Shown here piece by piece: positions 27,201-42,200 of a stretch of DNA of 64,000 nt. The notes under the pieces were generated by a model. That model did not search any database. It had not been told where the DNA came from and saw only the letters and a program-made list of their open reading frames with translations. The position numbers were made by a program, and so were the translations under genes. Source of the stretch: Amaurobius ferox. Lineage: Eukaryota; Arthropoda; Arachnida; Araneae; Amaurobiidae. The DNA lies in the NCBI GenBank assembly GCA_951213105.1, contig OX578135.1:160819250-160883249 (forward strand), written 5' to 3'. The first letter of the stretch is position 1. Each line of letters begins with the position of its first letter.

Positions 27201-30200
27201 GATAAAAGGAAAACTGCTTTCCCCCAGAACAAAATTAATGAAATGACAAACATTAGTTCAAATGTTTAAACAAAATAATAAAGTGTAAACTTTCTTTTTA
27301 TTTCTTGTATATGTATATTTTTACTTAAAATTTCTTTTCTGCCATTTTTTTTTTTTTAGTGGGTTAATTATTATTATTTTTTTTACTAAAAATAATATTT
27401 TATAACATATTTAGTTGATAGTAGATTTGAATTTTATCCAAACTCTATAATCCGGAAAATTCTAAAATTCTAAATTGGCAATAGTTCAGATTTTTGAGGT
27501 TATACTGTATATGCAGATAAAATTGTATGCAAATATAGAAAATTTTAAGTTATTTTGAATGTTTTTGTTTTTTTCTCACTGTCATCTATTCACAGTAAAT
27601 ATCAGTCAAAGCTAAAATTATTTTTTTAAATTAGCATCAAAATAGTTGTACACAGTACCGGGTGGTAGGTGAAGGAGGGTACGGTTCCTGTGGATGCCTC
27701 CCCCACTGGGTACCAGACTAAATTGGGTGGCTCTTCCCGGCCGTCCAAACAGTTACCTTACACCTTTCTGGTAGGTTGGACGTTCTAGGTCTCAACAACA
27801 ATAACAGTACCTAGAATTTTGATGAGCAATAGAGAAAATTCAGGGAATTCCACTTTGAAAAATGGGTATGAACACTGAATAAAAAAGATTATAGGGATAT
27901 TTCAATACAGTGTTTTTCAAACTTTTTAAGGTGCGGGAACCCTTTTGAAATTCAATTTGATGGCAGAACCATAAATGTGAAAAAGTCTAGTACAGTCCAA
28001 ATTATGCATTCAAATTTTATGCTATTTTGTAATTTTTAAGGAAATTTACATGAAACTATCACATCATGAAACCCTTTTCATTTTTAATTAAGAAAATTTA
28101 CACAAAACTAACATTGTGAAACCCTAAGGGTTTTGCAGAACACACTTTGAAAAACATTATTTTAGTACTCAATTAACCACATAACTGAAACCAAGATATG
28201 AAACTAAATGCAAGTAGTGCAATCATAAAATTTTTGGACAATCAATATAGTGATAAGATTTTCAATTGATATTTCTATTTTATTTGGGATGGGGGATTTT
28301 TCTTTACTATGCATTTCTCTAATGCAAAACAGTAATATTGAATCGAAATTGTGCTGCAATACATCTTAGCACAAGCCCTACTTCTAAGGAACACTACTCT
28401 CATGTATAAACATAGCTAAGATCTCAGAAGAGAGGAGAATATGGACGAAAGAATGATATACTGTGCTGAATTTCATTTTGAAATATTAACTCTATAAAAA
28501 ATACTAATGCAATTTTTACACCAATAGGAGGTTATTTATTACTCCAACCTCCATTCCCTTACGACCTATACCACTGCTATTATGTGCAATGTTTTGATTT
28601 CTATTTGCAACTATTACATATTAGCTAGACTTAACAAATGGAAATATAAATTTTAAAATATTTATTTGTCAGTTCATTTTAATCATAATATGTTATGCTT
28701 CCTAATATTTAATGTGGTTTTTATTTTATAGTGCCTTTAGTGTCTCGGATGTGTCCAAGTGATACGTATAAAGTTTATAAATCAGGTAATTATCCATAAA
28801 CAGTAGTGTCTGCTTATAACAAGTAACTTGGAACCAATTAATAAACTCACTCAATCCATTCTTTATCCAAATTATTTATATTTAAAACTTATGCAATGTT
28901 CTGAAGCAATAGCTATTTGTACAAATGTAATATATCCCACAATTAAATAACATATCATAATTTTATTTAAATTAATTGAAAAAATCAAACCACTAGAATT
29001 ATTAATATAATTTTGTTAATTAATATTAAGATAGACATACTTTCATAAAATCTGATTAATATTCTTACATATTCTTTATATCTAAAGCAAAATAATGTTA
29101 AGAATTTCTTGAAAAAATGTCTAAAATTATTTGTTTTATCCTATATTTTTGTTCATTTTTTTTTCTTTTGAATAGTATTTACTGCATGAAAAATTTTACC
29201 ATTAACATTGCCTTATCCCTCAAAAAGTCTTAAGAGATTACCACTGACTGAATAGTTATAGCAGGGTATCTGCTGGTCAAGAAATTCATGAAATTTAATC
29301 AGGAAAGTCACAAAATCAGTACTAAAGTCAAAATATTTTCTCGTGTTCACAGCAAACCCAATGTTCCAATTTTGATAGAAAATAATTAGTTTATTGTAAC
29401 ACTTGAAGGTGATAGTGGCCTGGGTTCTTCCCAAAATTTCAAGTTTTTTAATTGAATCACCCCTGAATATCCGGGATTTTCAATTTTGCTGTTTCGTTTT
29501 TAAAATCTTGTATTATGATTCTTTTTTTCATTACATCATTTGAAAGTACACCTGTCCCCCGATTTACACGGAAGATAGGTTCTGCACAAAACCGTGTAAA
29601 TTGAAATCTTGGATTTTGCTAAGTAAAATCGTGTAAAACGAAAATAACCCCAAAATGTGCATGATTCAGTCATTTATTTAAGTAAAACAAAAGTAAGACA
29701 TCCTAGAAAACTTAAAATTATACTTAGTTTATAAAACAACAAACATATGAATGTAGTAATATAACATATTTAATTTATTTTACATTAGGAACAAAGAACA
29801 AAAAAACAAAAAGACCCTTAAAAATTAATTATAAGTTTAATCACTGTCATCACTTTCATGTACTATCAGTCTTTTCTTTCTGATAGGTATGATGTCACTT
29901 TCATCACTTGAGCTTTCTTGATGCGATTCTGGCTCAGTGGTTGACGAATTAGGCAAGATCTCGGGTTGACAAGACTTTGTCATGAACTACCCTTTTTAGT
30001 TAAATAATTTTTGACATCTGGAACAAAGAAGTTATGGAACCATTCTTTGAAAGCTATGGCAGTGACCCATGCTTTTCTATTAGCCATCCAATAGACTGGA
30101 AGGTTTTTTATATTTATTCCTTTGAATGATCGAGGTGATTTTGATTTGTTAATCACCAATGGTTTCATCATATAATTGCCAGAAGCATTGCAACAGAAAA

Positions 30201-33200
30201 GAACTGTTATATGACTTTTCGCTACTTTATGACCACTAGCTGATTTGTGAGCTTTGGCTATAAAGGTTCTTTCCGGCATTTTTTTCCAGAATAATCCGGA
30301 CTCATCAGCATTGAAAACCTGATCAGAAGTGTAGGAGTTAGTGGCAATGATTTCAGCAAATTTTGCCGGATCCGAATCAGCAGATTCACTTTCACCTTTC
30401 ATTCTCAGATTATGTAAAGAATGTGTTTGTTTGAATCTCTCGAACCACCCATGGCTTGCGGAAAAAGATACCTTCTTTTCATCGGACAAAGTCGACGGTG
30501 ACTGATTCTTAAGTGATTAATAAATCTTCAAATCTTTATTTGTAACAGCATTGGTATCGATCGGGATTCGCTTTTGAGTTTGGTCTTCTATCCATATCAC
30601 TAAGGCTTTTTCCATATTTTCCATTGTAACATCTCTAACATATGAAGTCGTACTAATACTGCTGCAGGATCCAGCTGCTACACTTTTTCTAATGGTGTCT
30701 TCATTTTTTCTTATTGTCCTTATTGTGGCTTCATTCATGGAGTAAAATTTAGAAACATCCGTTACTCTCTCTCTATTACATAGACGGTCTAATATTTGAA
30801 TTTTAGTTTCTAAAGAAATAACTTTTCTTTTCATTTGATTTTTCTTCAAATCCTTTGACATTATAGAACCTTAACAAATTTATGCAACCTATAAAGATGC
30901 AAGAAAAACTATAAATGTTGAAAACTTACCAGTTCAAAAGATAAACGCATAATAATATAAGCTTTGCCGCTAAAATGTTTCTGCACTATGTACTTGCATG
31001 AACCAGATAGCTTTACTGTTGTGAAATACATACGGGGATTCCCCTAAATGTATATATTTAACAACACCGGGAATCCCCTGTTGTTTTCATCAGTGTTACC
31101 AAAGGAATAAAATTCAAAAATGTCATCAAATCTTTGTATAGGTGTATATGGAGCGGAATATACATTTTTATCAATTTTTTGAAATCTGTTAATTTATAAA
31201 CCGTGTAAAAGCGAAATCATGTAAAACAAGTGCCGTGTAAATCGGGGGATAAGTGTATTTAATTACTACACCAATGAAAATGTAATGTGATCGGTTGCAA
31301 ATGTCACAAATTTTGAAATGGGAGTTTTTATGTTCTTACATCTGGAAGTCTGTTTCCCGCAATTGCAAAATTGGCACTTGTAAGCATGATTCCTTCTACA
31401 TCATGAAGGAGATGACCAATGATCATCTTTCTTCCCCATTTGTAATCTATTTTTATGAACTAAAATTTAATTTGTGTTTCTAACATTCTTAGTGAAATGA
31501 AGGACTATTTTGCAACAGTAATTGGAAAATTTTAAACAGTTTATTATAAAATCAATGGATTTTTATGTGCTTGAAATTACAGTGGTGCTCAAAAAATTGC
31601 ATCACCCATATATTTCCATAACCTTGATGAAAAAAAAATAATAGTACATTTAAAGTGTTTAATGTTAATAAAATGATACATTAAAGAGGACAGTATGCAG
31701 TATTGCACAAACATTATTTATTTAGAAATATTTGTGTGGAATATTCTGAAATAATGAGAAATGTGTGATATTGTTATATTATTAAACAATTAATAATAAA
31801 AAGTTTTTCACAATTTAAAAAAAAAATTATTTTGTTAAATTTTTTAGATGATGTGGAGTAATGCCTATCTCATAATAATGGTTAGAGGGCATTAACACTT
31901 GAAATTTCATATAAGGGTCAATGCACTAAAAATAGGATACAGCATTTTTTTTTTGTTATACTATATTAAATATTTATTTTAAAAATACTGTGAATTTTTC
32001 AATAGTGATACAATTATTTTTTGCCACCACTGGTAATAGGGAAAAGGGGATAATATTTTTTACTTTTTGCTATGACGTCCATAAATAAACTGAAAAGACA
32101 TATTTTATAAAGAGAATATGCATTAAGTTCTTAAAATGTTTGTTTTTCCTTTACTTGTAAAGGGTTGGAGTCCTATAAATACTTGAAACATTGTATATTT
32201 TGCAGTACATTAAGATGATGTATCGTTTTGAATTACTGCAAAATATGCAATGTTTCTATCGTAGACAGCTTGGAAATCCTTAGCAATAGGACTATATTAT
32301 TAATTAGCTGTATACCCATTCTTCGTATGGAATATACAATATAATAAAACTTAAAATTCACAATCATGCGCAAATTCCTATAGTTTTCTAAATAACATTT
32401 TTATTCAAAACATTCTATTAAAATATTTAAATCATGCTCTTAAAAAGAAGTTTAACATTCTCTGTTCTCACTATACAAAATTATCTTCACCGGCAGATCT
32501 GAAGAATAAAACATCCTGATTCTGTTTCTAAACAAATTTACAGGAAATATGAAATTGAATCAATATATGCCAAAATAAAAGCATCAAAATTGTATTGGAA
32601 GAAATATCTGTACAACTTATATTCTTGTGGAGTCGAAGATAGTACTTATATTTCTGTAGATTAGATTAGATTATACCTGTGTATTAGAAGATATACCCAT
32701 GTATTAGAAGATTGACCCATACCACAATATATGGATTTGGATAATCTTTCACCAAAATAAAACAGATGATGTAAGAATTTGAAAATATCAATAATATTCA
32801 TAATCTTTAAACCCAAAGGCTATAATGGATATAATCCAATCAAAATTACAATTCCGATAAAATTTATTCATATACTATACATTTCTTTATTATTTAAATC
32901 AAAAAGATTTACTGTTGAGGTTATTGAGTTTTAATTCCATTGCTTAGCAACATTGTTTATTTTATATTTTTTTTTCTAATATAAACTCGTTGAGTTTTAA
33001 TTATATTGCTTAGCAATATATCTTTTTTCAAATAACTTTGTAGAATAAATATTGTTTGCAAAATGCTATTTCAATAAAAGGTTTAATAGTACATGTTTTA
33101 TTATCTCAATATGCTCCTAGAAACTCAAAACATAAACTAAATTTTAAGTGAGGCTATTCAAAGTCTACCCCTAATTATTCATCAATTTCAGTGCAGCCAT

Positions 33201-36200
33201 TCTCCCGTGATGATGAGACACACACACACAAATAAACAGACAGAGTTTCAATTTTATTTAGATAACATAGACATTTAACAATAAATAAAACTGCTTATGG
33301 GAATATAAAACTTTCTAATAATTTCTTAAAGGAAGCAAACAGTAAATTTAAGTAACAAATATTTATATTTTATTTGTTACAGAAATATTTTATTTGATAA
33401 TAATTTTGTCATCTAATTTTCTTATGCCTGCTTTCTTTAAAAAAATATAAGAAATTTGAATTTAAGTTTTAAATTCTGAATACTGAAGCAGTAAATTACA
33501 AAAAAAAATTAAAACATTAAATCAAGAAATGCTGCAATGTCTGAGTCATTATAGTGAAAAGATTTCATAAAGAATGCTGTTAAAATAGGTCCCAAAACAG
33601 GTTGAGAAACTCTGTTTTATTTTATAGAAAGTATAAAAAGGTTAAAATTGCTAGCCGTGACATTTCATATTGTCATTTTATATTCTCAAATATTTTATTT
33701 GATAATTAGTCAATCATAGTACAAAAAATTAATAATCCTGTCTGGTATTACATGAAAAAAAATATTAGTCATTGAATATTTTTCTTTGGTATTGTAGAAA
33801 TTATATTTTTGTGTATTTTAATTATAGCATATTTTTTATGTATAGGTTCTAATGTAAGGATTGATACCACATTATTGGGTTTTGATCAATCTAACTGGCA
33901 AAGAGGAAGTAGGAGCTATGTTTTTAAGGGCCAAGGTAAGCTTAAAAATCAATTTAACATAATTTTCCTAGTGGTATAAAATCAAATGTTACACACAAGT
34001 CAAATGTTTAAAAACACAAGATTTTTCTTTTTCAAATTTTTAAGAAAATCAGTAATAAGTATTTATATGTCCATTTGATTACAATATTCATATTGTGTAC
34101 AAATACTTAAATCGAAAAAGTACTTGAATTTTTTATTGCCATTTTCAAAACCTTGTGCTTCTGATACAAATCAGCTATCGACCGGCTATCGAAGCCGATG
34201 GCACCCAAAACCAGCAGTATGGCTTTCAACAGTCGCAAGAGGATTGGATCTGTTTCCATGTGATCTCCAGACTCACACAGTGACTGTCATTCGACAAACA
34301 GAACCGAGACTTATCACTGAACACTTCCCTGTCCCATTCAATCGTCCAAGAGGCTTGAGCCCAACACAATTGTAATATCTCACGTCGGTGTCATGTCATC
34401 AATTGCAGTCTTTATAAAGGATGATTTGAGTGCAAGCCTCTTTCTGCCAATCTTCGAGAAACTATTCTCACAGATATTGAAACATCCAATGTACCCTGCA
34501 GATTCTGTAGAATGTCGACAGTTGTCATTTTTGAGAACCACCACTATGTGCTTTTGAATGCGTCGATCAATGCGTGTTGACATACATCTGGATGGACTTG
34601 TACCTCTGCGATGATTCACATGCCCTTCTTCAATCCATCTTCTCCAAATCCTTTGCACAGTGGACGCATCTATGCGTGTTTCAGCGGCAATACTTCGGTA
34701 CAACCACCCAGCCGTACATAGGTCTAAAATGAATTCCCTTACATGATCGCCCAAATGCTGAAACGAACTTCAGCATCATCTGCCAGGCATCTGTTCAACA
34801 ACACGTGTCTTCTGAAATGAAAAACAGTCCAGAAAACAGGTTTCCGTAGGTGCCAGACAGTAGCAACTGTTGGCTCATCTGCATGATTGCCCAAATGCTG
34901 AAACGGACTTCAGCATTATCAACCAGGCATATCTTCAACAGCACATGTCTTCTGAAATGAGAAACAGCTCAGGTTTCCTTAGGTGACAGACAGTAACAAC
35001 TGTTGGCTCATCTGCCATTTCCTTCCCTTTTATCCGGAACTCTAATCATATGACCTACTTGCATTTCAGATCATTTGCGCTTGTCTCGTAATTTGCATAA
35101 TTATACAGCCAAAGCTTCATGGTGTTGCATTTTCTATATCGAGTAGTGTATATTTTAACTTGCATTAATTTTACGCAGTAATCAATAGCATCAGTTTGCC
35201 ATGATTTGTCCTTTCTAGAAAAGGCAACACAACTTCATAGTGAGGTTAGTTGAAATCCTTGAAAAATAATTGTGTAGTATTTGGAAGTACTTGAAAAGTA
35301 CTTTCAATTTTTAAAAGGAAAGTGTACCTACACACTTGAATTTTTCAGATGGGAGGAACTTCTGTTCAGCAAATGGCTTTTATGACATATTTTTGTAATG
35401 ATTTTGCTTTTTTAACAGCCTTTTCACCCATAACATTACCAGCCATATGCAATTAATAACAGTGTTCTATGCAACAACCATAGAACAATATTTTTAACAT
35501 TAATCAATATAAATTTCAATCAATATAAATTTGGTCCATTAGTTAGTGATGCCACGCGACACTATTACAAAATATTTAATTTAGCAATTAAATTTATTTT
35601 TATGCATGTACAAAAAATGATATACATTACATTGGTGACCTGTTACATGAATTAATATTTTGTACTGCATTATTGGTATTGCCATTCAACATTGCTGCAA
35701 GTGTCATAACATGGGAATAGCATGTGCTGACAGCATGAGAAAAATTAATTTTTTACAGAATGTTTCTAATAACAAGTGAACTTGTTTATTAATATTTAAA
35801 GCATTTTAAGTTTTAACACTTTATTAATTAATTTGAAACGCCAGGTTCAATATTTTGAGAACAAACAATGTATACCAATGTTTTAAAATTTGTGAATTTA
35901 TTTTATAATGATTTCATATAAAATTATTATTTATGCAATACTAAAATAAATTACCCAGCATTGCCCAGGTCCTACATAAGTGCTTGCTGCTTAAATAATA
36001 CGGATACAGATAACACCATACTCAATTTCAAAATCGCCTGTTTTGAACTAACATCATTCCCACAACACAAATAAAATCTCTAAATCTCCCACAATCTATA
36101 ATCACATGTCAAGATATATGCATTCATTATGTGCAAATGGACAACATGATTCCTCCTTCTGCAAGTGCGGCTTAAATAGGTTAATAAACTTCAATCAGGA

Positions 36201-39200
36201 AAGAGTATGCATGAAAGAAAATGTTTAAAAAATTTTAACAGTTTGCTCTTTTAAAAAATTTATAATTAATGAATGGATGACTTGAGAAACTTATGTTTTG
36301 CTTTGGAGCAGCATGTAATATTTAGAGAAGCTGCTATTAAATTATAAACATCTGATTGCCTCTTAATTTTTTTATATTTCTATATAAAAATTCACTCAAA
36401 AAGTATATATATATATTTTTTAAATTCATCTATTAATCATTTGGATTCCATTCAAAGTTTATTTGAAAGATAATTTTATAGATCTTTCTGATATATTCAA
36501 GATGGAAACTCTGTTATAATATTTTTGATGGCTAAAGAACTGATTTGTGTGAATATCGCTTAAAAGCAAGCTAAATCATGCTAAAATATAAAATAACTAA
36601 TTCAAAATTTTAAAAAATAATGCCAAGATGCACCTTCTTGCATCTTGAAATACCTGTGTTCATGACTGTACGACACTTGGACCCACTACAGACTGCACAG
36701 CCATCTTATTTTAAGTAAAAAATTTGCTGTCATTTTTAATTATTTTACAATAACATTGAAACATTTGTAACATTCCTAATGTTTAATTCTAGTCTTCATC
36801 TATAGGGTTCCAGTATTCAAAGATGATAATAATCATATGAAAATTTTCACATTGCACAATTCTTTTTGAGATATACGTTCACAAATCACACCCATAAATA
36901 CACACAGACATTACCGTGAAGAGATTTGGTAATAAACAGGAATACACACAATAACTGAGTTTGAAATTGGCGGCGGTACAAATAGAACAATTTTGTGTTT
37001 ATTTACAAAGATATGATTTGCAGAGTGATATACAATATACCTATAACCTTCAAAATATGCATTTAATTAATTTTGCAAGAGATTAAGTAAACTAATCTTT
37101 TTTTTCTGCTGAATACTACGATAAATCTGATTAACTAGTAGATTCTGCAACTATGATAATACTAAGCTGAATTACCTAGCACTGCCTAGGTCCTAAATAA
37201 GCACTCCGTACTTAAATAATACAGATAAAGATAACACCACTCAATTTCCAAATTGTCTATTTTGAACTAAAATCATTTGCATGGCATAAATAAATGAAAA
37301 TACTTGAAGTCGCAAAAAAGTTTCTTTAACTTATTAATTATTGCTATTTCAGTGAATTTTCCTCAAATTTCAGTTAAATTTTTAGCACAATACTCATAAT
37401 GATATTATAATACCAAATTTAAAAATTTTTGAATGATATCTTTTAAAAACTCAAAAAATAAATGCACTTAGTACAATCAGATGTTTTACCCTCTTGAGGA
37501 AAAGTCTGCCACCTACTCTCGAATAACCGTCTTTGGCAGCAAAGATAGAAAATACTTAATTTAACAAAATGGAGCAAAATGCTGATTTTAGACTTTAAAA
37601 AATTTATCACTTTTAAACTAATTCAAATTTTAAAAAAAAAATCTTGCCAAAGCGTATTTCTATGGATCCTGAGTACATCTGCACTAAATTTCTTCTCTGT
37701 CCGATGCTTTAATTTCCCACTACAGACACACAAACATCTTTTTTGTTTAAATTTAATTAGGAATGTTCATCTTTTGAAATATTTGCAATTTATTTATTGA
37801 ACCTATGCCTAATGTGTAGTGGATGGAGTTATTTGAAAACTTGTCTTCTGTTATGTTACTGCCCTTTATTATTTTTGTATTTCTATTTCAAAGTCTGTAT
37901 AATTTATTGATCAAATTCACATATAATCTTGGATAACATCTATAAGCTTGTATCTTGTTAAATTATTACTGCACCATAATATATTTTTTTACTTATAAGT
38001 GCCTGCCTAAGTATTTATTTTGCTTTATCTAATACTCTCCTTTAAACTGCAGATTACCAAATTTTGAAAGCTATCCGATGTGATCGCAGCTACGTCTTTT
38101 CTCTCCATGACGGTGTTGGGGGTAATGAAGCAATCAAATTTTATTTCCCCCCAAAGTGCAGCAATGCTAGCTCAGCTTTGCAAACACTATCACTAGTAGC
38201 AGCTGGTAGACATTTTACACTGTTAAAAATGCTTTGTGCAGCTGCTCACTCTAGCTTGCAAAAAGGTGTTTCTACTGACCTTACCTCCCAATGTCTCTTA
38301 TCTTCTAATATATTACACTTATGATTCCAGGGATAATTCATCTGCATAATGATAACTATCATGCAATCTATTATATATGAAATTAAAGACCGTTTCTTTG
38401 TTACAGCAACAAAACAGTTACAGTTTCACATGACGTGCATCTGTTAGATAACTTTTGATTCCAGTTCGCTGGAAGAATCTTGGATGGGTTGGGTTTTTAT
38501 GTCTTGAGGTTGAGAGAGGTCTTGGGGTTGAGAGAGGGAATTTTATTCCTATGGCAAAGTCAAAATAACTGAGTGTTGTCATGTATCATAAAAACTTAAG
38601 TAGTATGGGCTTTAACAAAGATAATTATTGAAATATATTTTTAAAATTAGTAAGTAGTATCTGGTTAACTGGCACGCCTTGAACTATATTTTGGATAATT
38701 TTATTATTGTAGTGCTCAAAGGTTAGCGTGTAATTCAACCAAACCCAGTTGAGTACCTCATTGATCATGTATTTTGTGAATCATGTTTCGAAAAATTATA
38801 TTGTATATAATATATATAGTTATCAGAGGTTGTGAGTAATTCAACGGAACTTGTGTTAAGTACCTGATAAATTATGTATTTGGTGAATCATGTTTTGAAA
38901 AGTTATAATTTTAATTTAGAGTTACTATGCAACTAGTCAATTTATAAACAAATCTTGTTTAATTTAGACTAATAAATAATGAGTGATTGATATGGGTTTT
39001 ATTAGTTTTCAACTGGATATCAGTTTTCTAGTGTCTTAAAGGAATTTTGAAGCTAACCTGCAATGTCTAGATTTTTAATATATTAAACTCTTTATGCTAG
39101 ATTTATTTTTGAGTGGTACACTTTTTTAAGAAGAATACTTTTACATATAAGTACAGTAAAACCTCAATAAGTCTTCCTTTTACATATAAATACAGTAAAA

Positions 39201-42200
39201 CCTTGATAACATGTAAATTTTAAATATTTCATGACTTTTATACTAATGATATAAATTAAAAGTTAGAAGTACTATAATTTCATATACATATTATAATGCC
39301 AAGTAATGCTAATTTTGACTGAATGGTACACTTGTCGGTCAAATTAACTCTGAATTCATTATCTGTAGTACCTTGAACTGATGTAAATTAATGTCACATA
39401 GTTTCTAAGTCTCCAAGAACTTGTATTTTATTATGTAGTGAAAGAATTTACTCTTTTTCACTTTCGTCGCTGGTACTTTTACGCTTTTCTTCTAAAAAAA
39501 TTCCATAGTTAAATATTTTATAGTCACTTGAGAACATACTGCAACCTTGTTATCCATATCTATGTAGCCTTTTATATCAGGAACAATGCATCCACTTTCA
39601 TTTACTATTTCTAATAAATTCAATAAAAAGCAGGGGGTGGAGGGTCAGAGTCCTCATTGTAGACTTCCAATTGGTTTGTCATCATACACAAACCCTGCTG
39701 TTTAAAGATTCTCTTCAATATTTTATAGAGACTGAATTGCAACTTCTGTTTCATATCTTTTCTACAGTGACGAGTTATCCAGAATAACATTTAAATTGGC
39801 AATGATTAAATAAGGGTTTAATTACATTTTCGTCTATGGTAGCTAAACGAGACTGAGGAAATATGATAGCTTAACTGAAGTGCCGCGTTATCTGGGTGAC
39901 AACTTATCAAGATTTTATTGTGTTTATATTAATAGCATCACAGATGGCACATTCCTTTAAATTTATAATGTACTTATCAAACGATATTTAATTTAACTTT
40001 AAATTTACTTTTTCCTGATATCTATATTAATTTTTTATATTTTATTCAAGAAATATTGCTAAAAAATATGCATCTTGGTAATTTATTAGGAAATTTTACA
40101 TCTTTTTTAGATTTGTTTATATTGTTGTTAAAAAGCAGTGATGAAACAATAACAAAATAAACAATGCAAAAAGTAACAAAACACAAAATAATAGAATTAC
40201 AGATTTAAGTACATTAAAATAATAATAAATGTCCTTTTTCTTTATTCACTTTTTATGAATTTAAATTTTTGAGTTTATTTACTAATAATATAACTTCATA
40301 ATTTGAGTTTAAAAGCCATTTGCATTCAAAAATTTAAATTTGAAAAGCTTTTATTTACTTTTCAATAATTTAAAATTTGACAACCTCACATGCCAAAAGA
40401 GTATGATCAGGACTGTATGTAGACAATGCCATCACATTCTGAAAGCATTATTCATAAGAATTACTAAATAAGAATTTGCTTTTGTTGTAAATATTGTAGC
40501 GGTTAGTATAATACACCTAGATTTGCAATTCAATTAGTTTACATGCAAATATTGCTAATGTGCTAAAGAATGTATTCAGATATTTTTCTCTTTACCTATG
40601 CTTTAGAAAATGTAAAAATAGTTGCCTGCTCAAAACTTAGTTTGAGATGCTTCAAATATTGTATACCTTATGTAAGAGGTTTATGTGTGAACTTTTTGAT
40701 TATGAATAATATATATCGTATATACTCTATATGTCAAGAAATTTGTGACAAAAAAAAAAGCTTCAAAGTGGGGGGGGGGGGGGGTCAACTTATACGCGGA
40801 GTCTTAAAAGAAAAATCGTAAGTTCATTTTTCCGGCGAGGCAATTCCTCTTAAAATGATGCAGTAGTAATTATGCAATCATGCACTCCAAATTTCTCTGC
40901 ACTTCAAAATTCTCCTCTAAGTTACTGCCCTCTCGATGTTCCCGACTACCAGTGTATTTTGTCATCAAAAAATATGCATACATTTTCGTTCGATGTTTAT
41001 CTCTTGCTTCTTGAATTACAGCCGATAGTTTTTGACAAAAAATTGCTCTTTTCAGAAATAATTCTGTAACACAGATTGTTGAAAACTATATATAATGCAG
41101 GATTTTAAGTTGAAGGTGTTTTTTGTTTTATTTATTGAAGGGAGTATCTAATAACAACTGTGTTTGGAGATTAACGAAAAATCAGCTCCAAATAACGGGC
41201 GGAAGCCAGATATTGTTTTGATTGTGCGGTGGGCGAAGGACGCTTGAGAGACAGGGATGTGCGGTTTCCCGTCTGTTTTGAGGACGCTGCTTGCTGGGAG
41301 TAAAAGAATGCCTGGAGCTTATCACAAGAACGAGAGTCCCCAAAACGGATGGGAGACAATGCCCATATGTCATAGGCCTACTTGTTTGGAATCTGACTTT
41401 AAAGGGTTCCTATGAAGTTTTTATTATGGAAATTATATTTTATTATTATTATACATATATATATTCGGTTTCAAGTGTTTTTAAATAATTTATTAAGAAT
41501 TCTCTTTTTGGGATCGACTTATATGCAAGTTTTAGATTTTTTCCGATTTTTTTCTCTGAAAGTAGGGGAGTCGACTTATATTGTTATATATATAGTATAT
41601 ACGGTATATATATATATGTCATACCATCAATATTCGATCATAGCTCATTACATTGATTTAGCTTACTGGGGGGTGCTCTGCCCCCTGCTGGCTCCCAACC
41701 CCCATAACTAACTTCGTTCATGTGGAAATTCATTTAACACTAAAAATCCAGGTTTTTGTTCAGTTTTCAGATCAGAACTTATTGCCATACTCAAGAGTCT
41801 GAACCAAGTAAATCTTAAGCATGATTTTGAAAGTATTTGGATTTAACCGATAGCCGCAGTCCCATCCAACATCTGAGTAATTGGACTAGAGTCAATGATA
41901 GTGCCAGCATTGCAGTGATGCTTAAACTTAAATAGCTTTCTTTGTATTTTGATATTCACTTGCAATGGATCCCTTCGCATGTGGGCATCTGGGAAATGAA
42001 GTGGCGAATACCCTGGCCAAGGAGGTTGCTGCTGAACCCTTGACCTCCAGCGTTGAATTGACTTTTCTGGAACTTTTATCCAGAAGGCAAATCATTGACA
42101 GAAACACTTGGACGTCCCCACCAGTCCATAGTTGGTACCATCGTGTTTGTCCTCGTGGGGCTCTTGTCTTCAGTGATGGCAGAGTCAAACAACTATTTCT

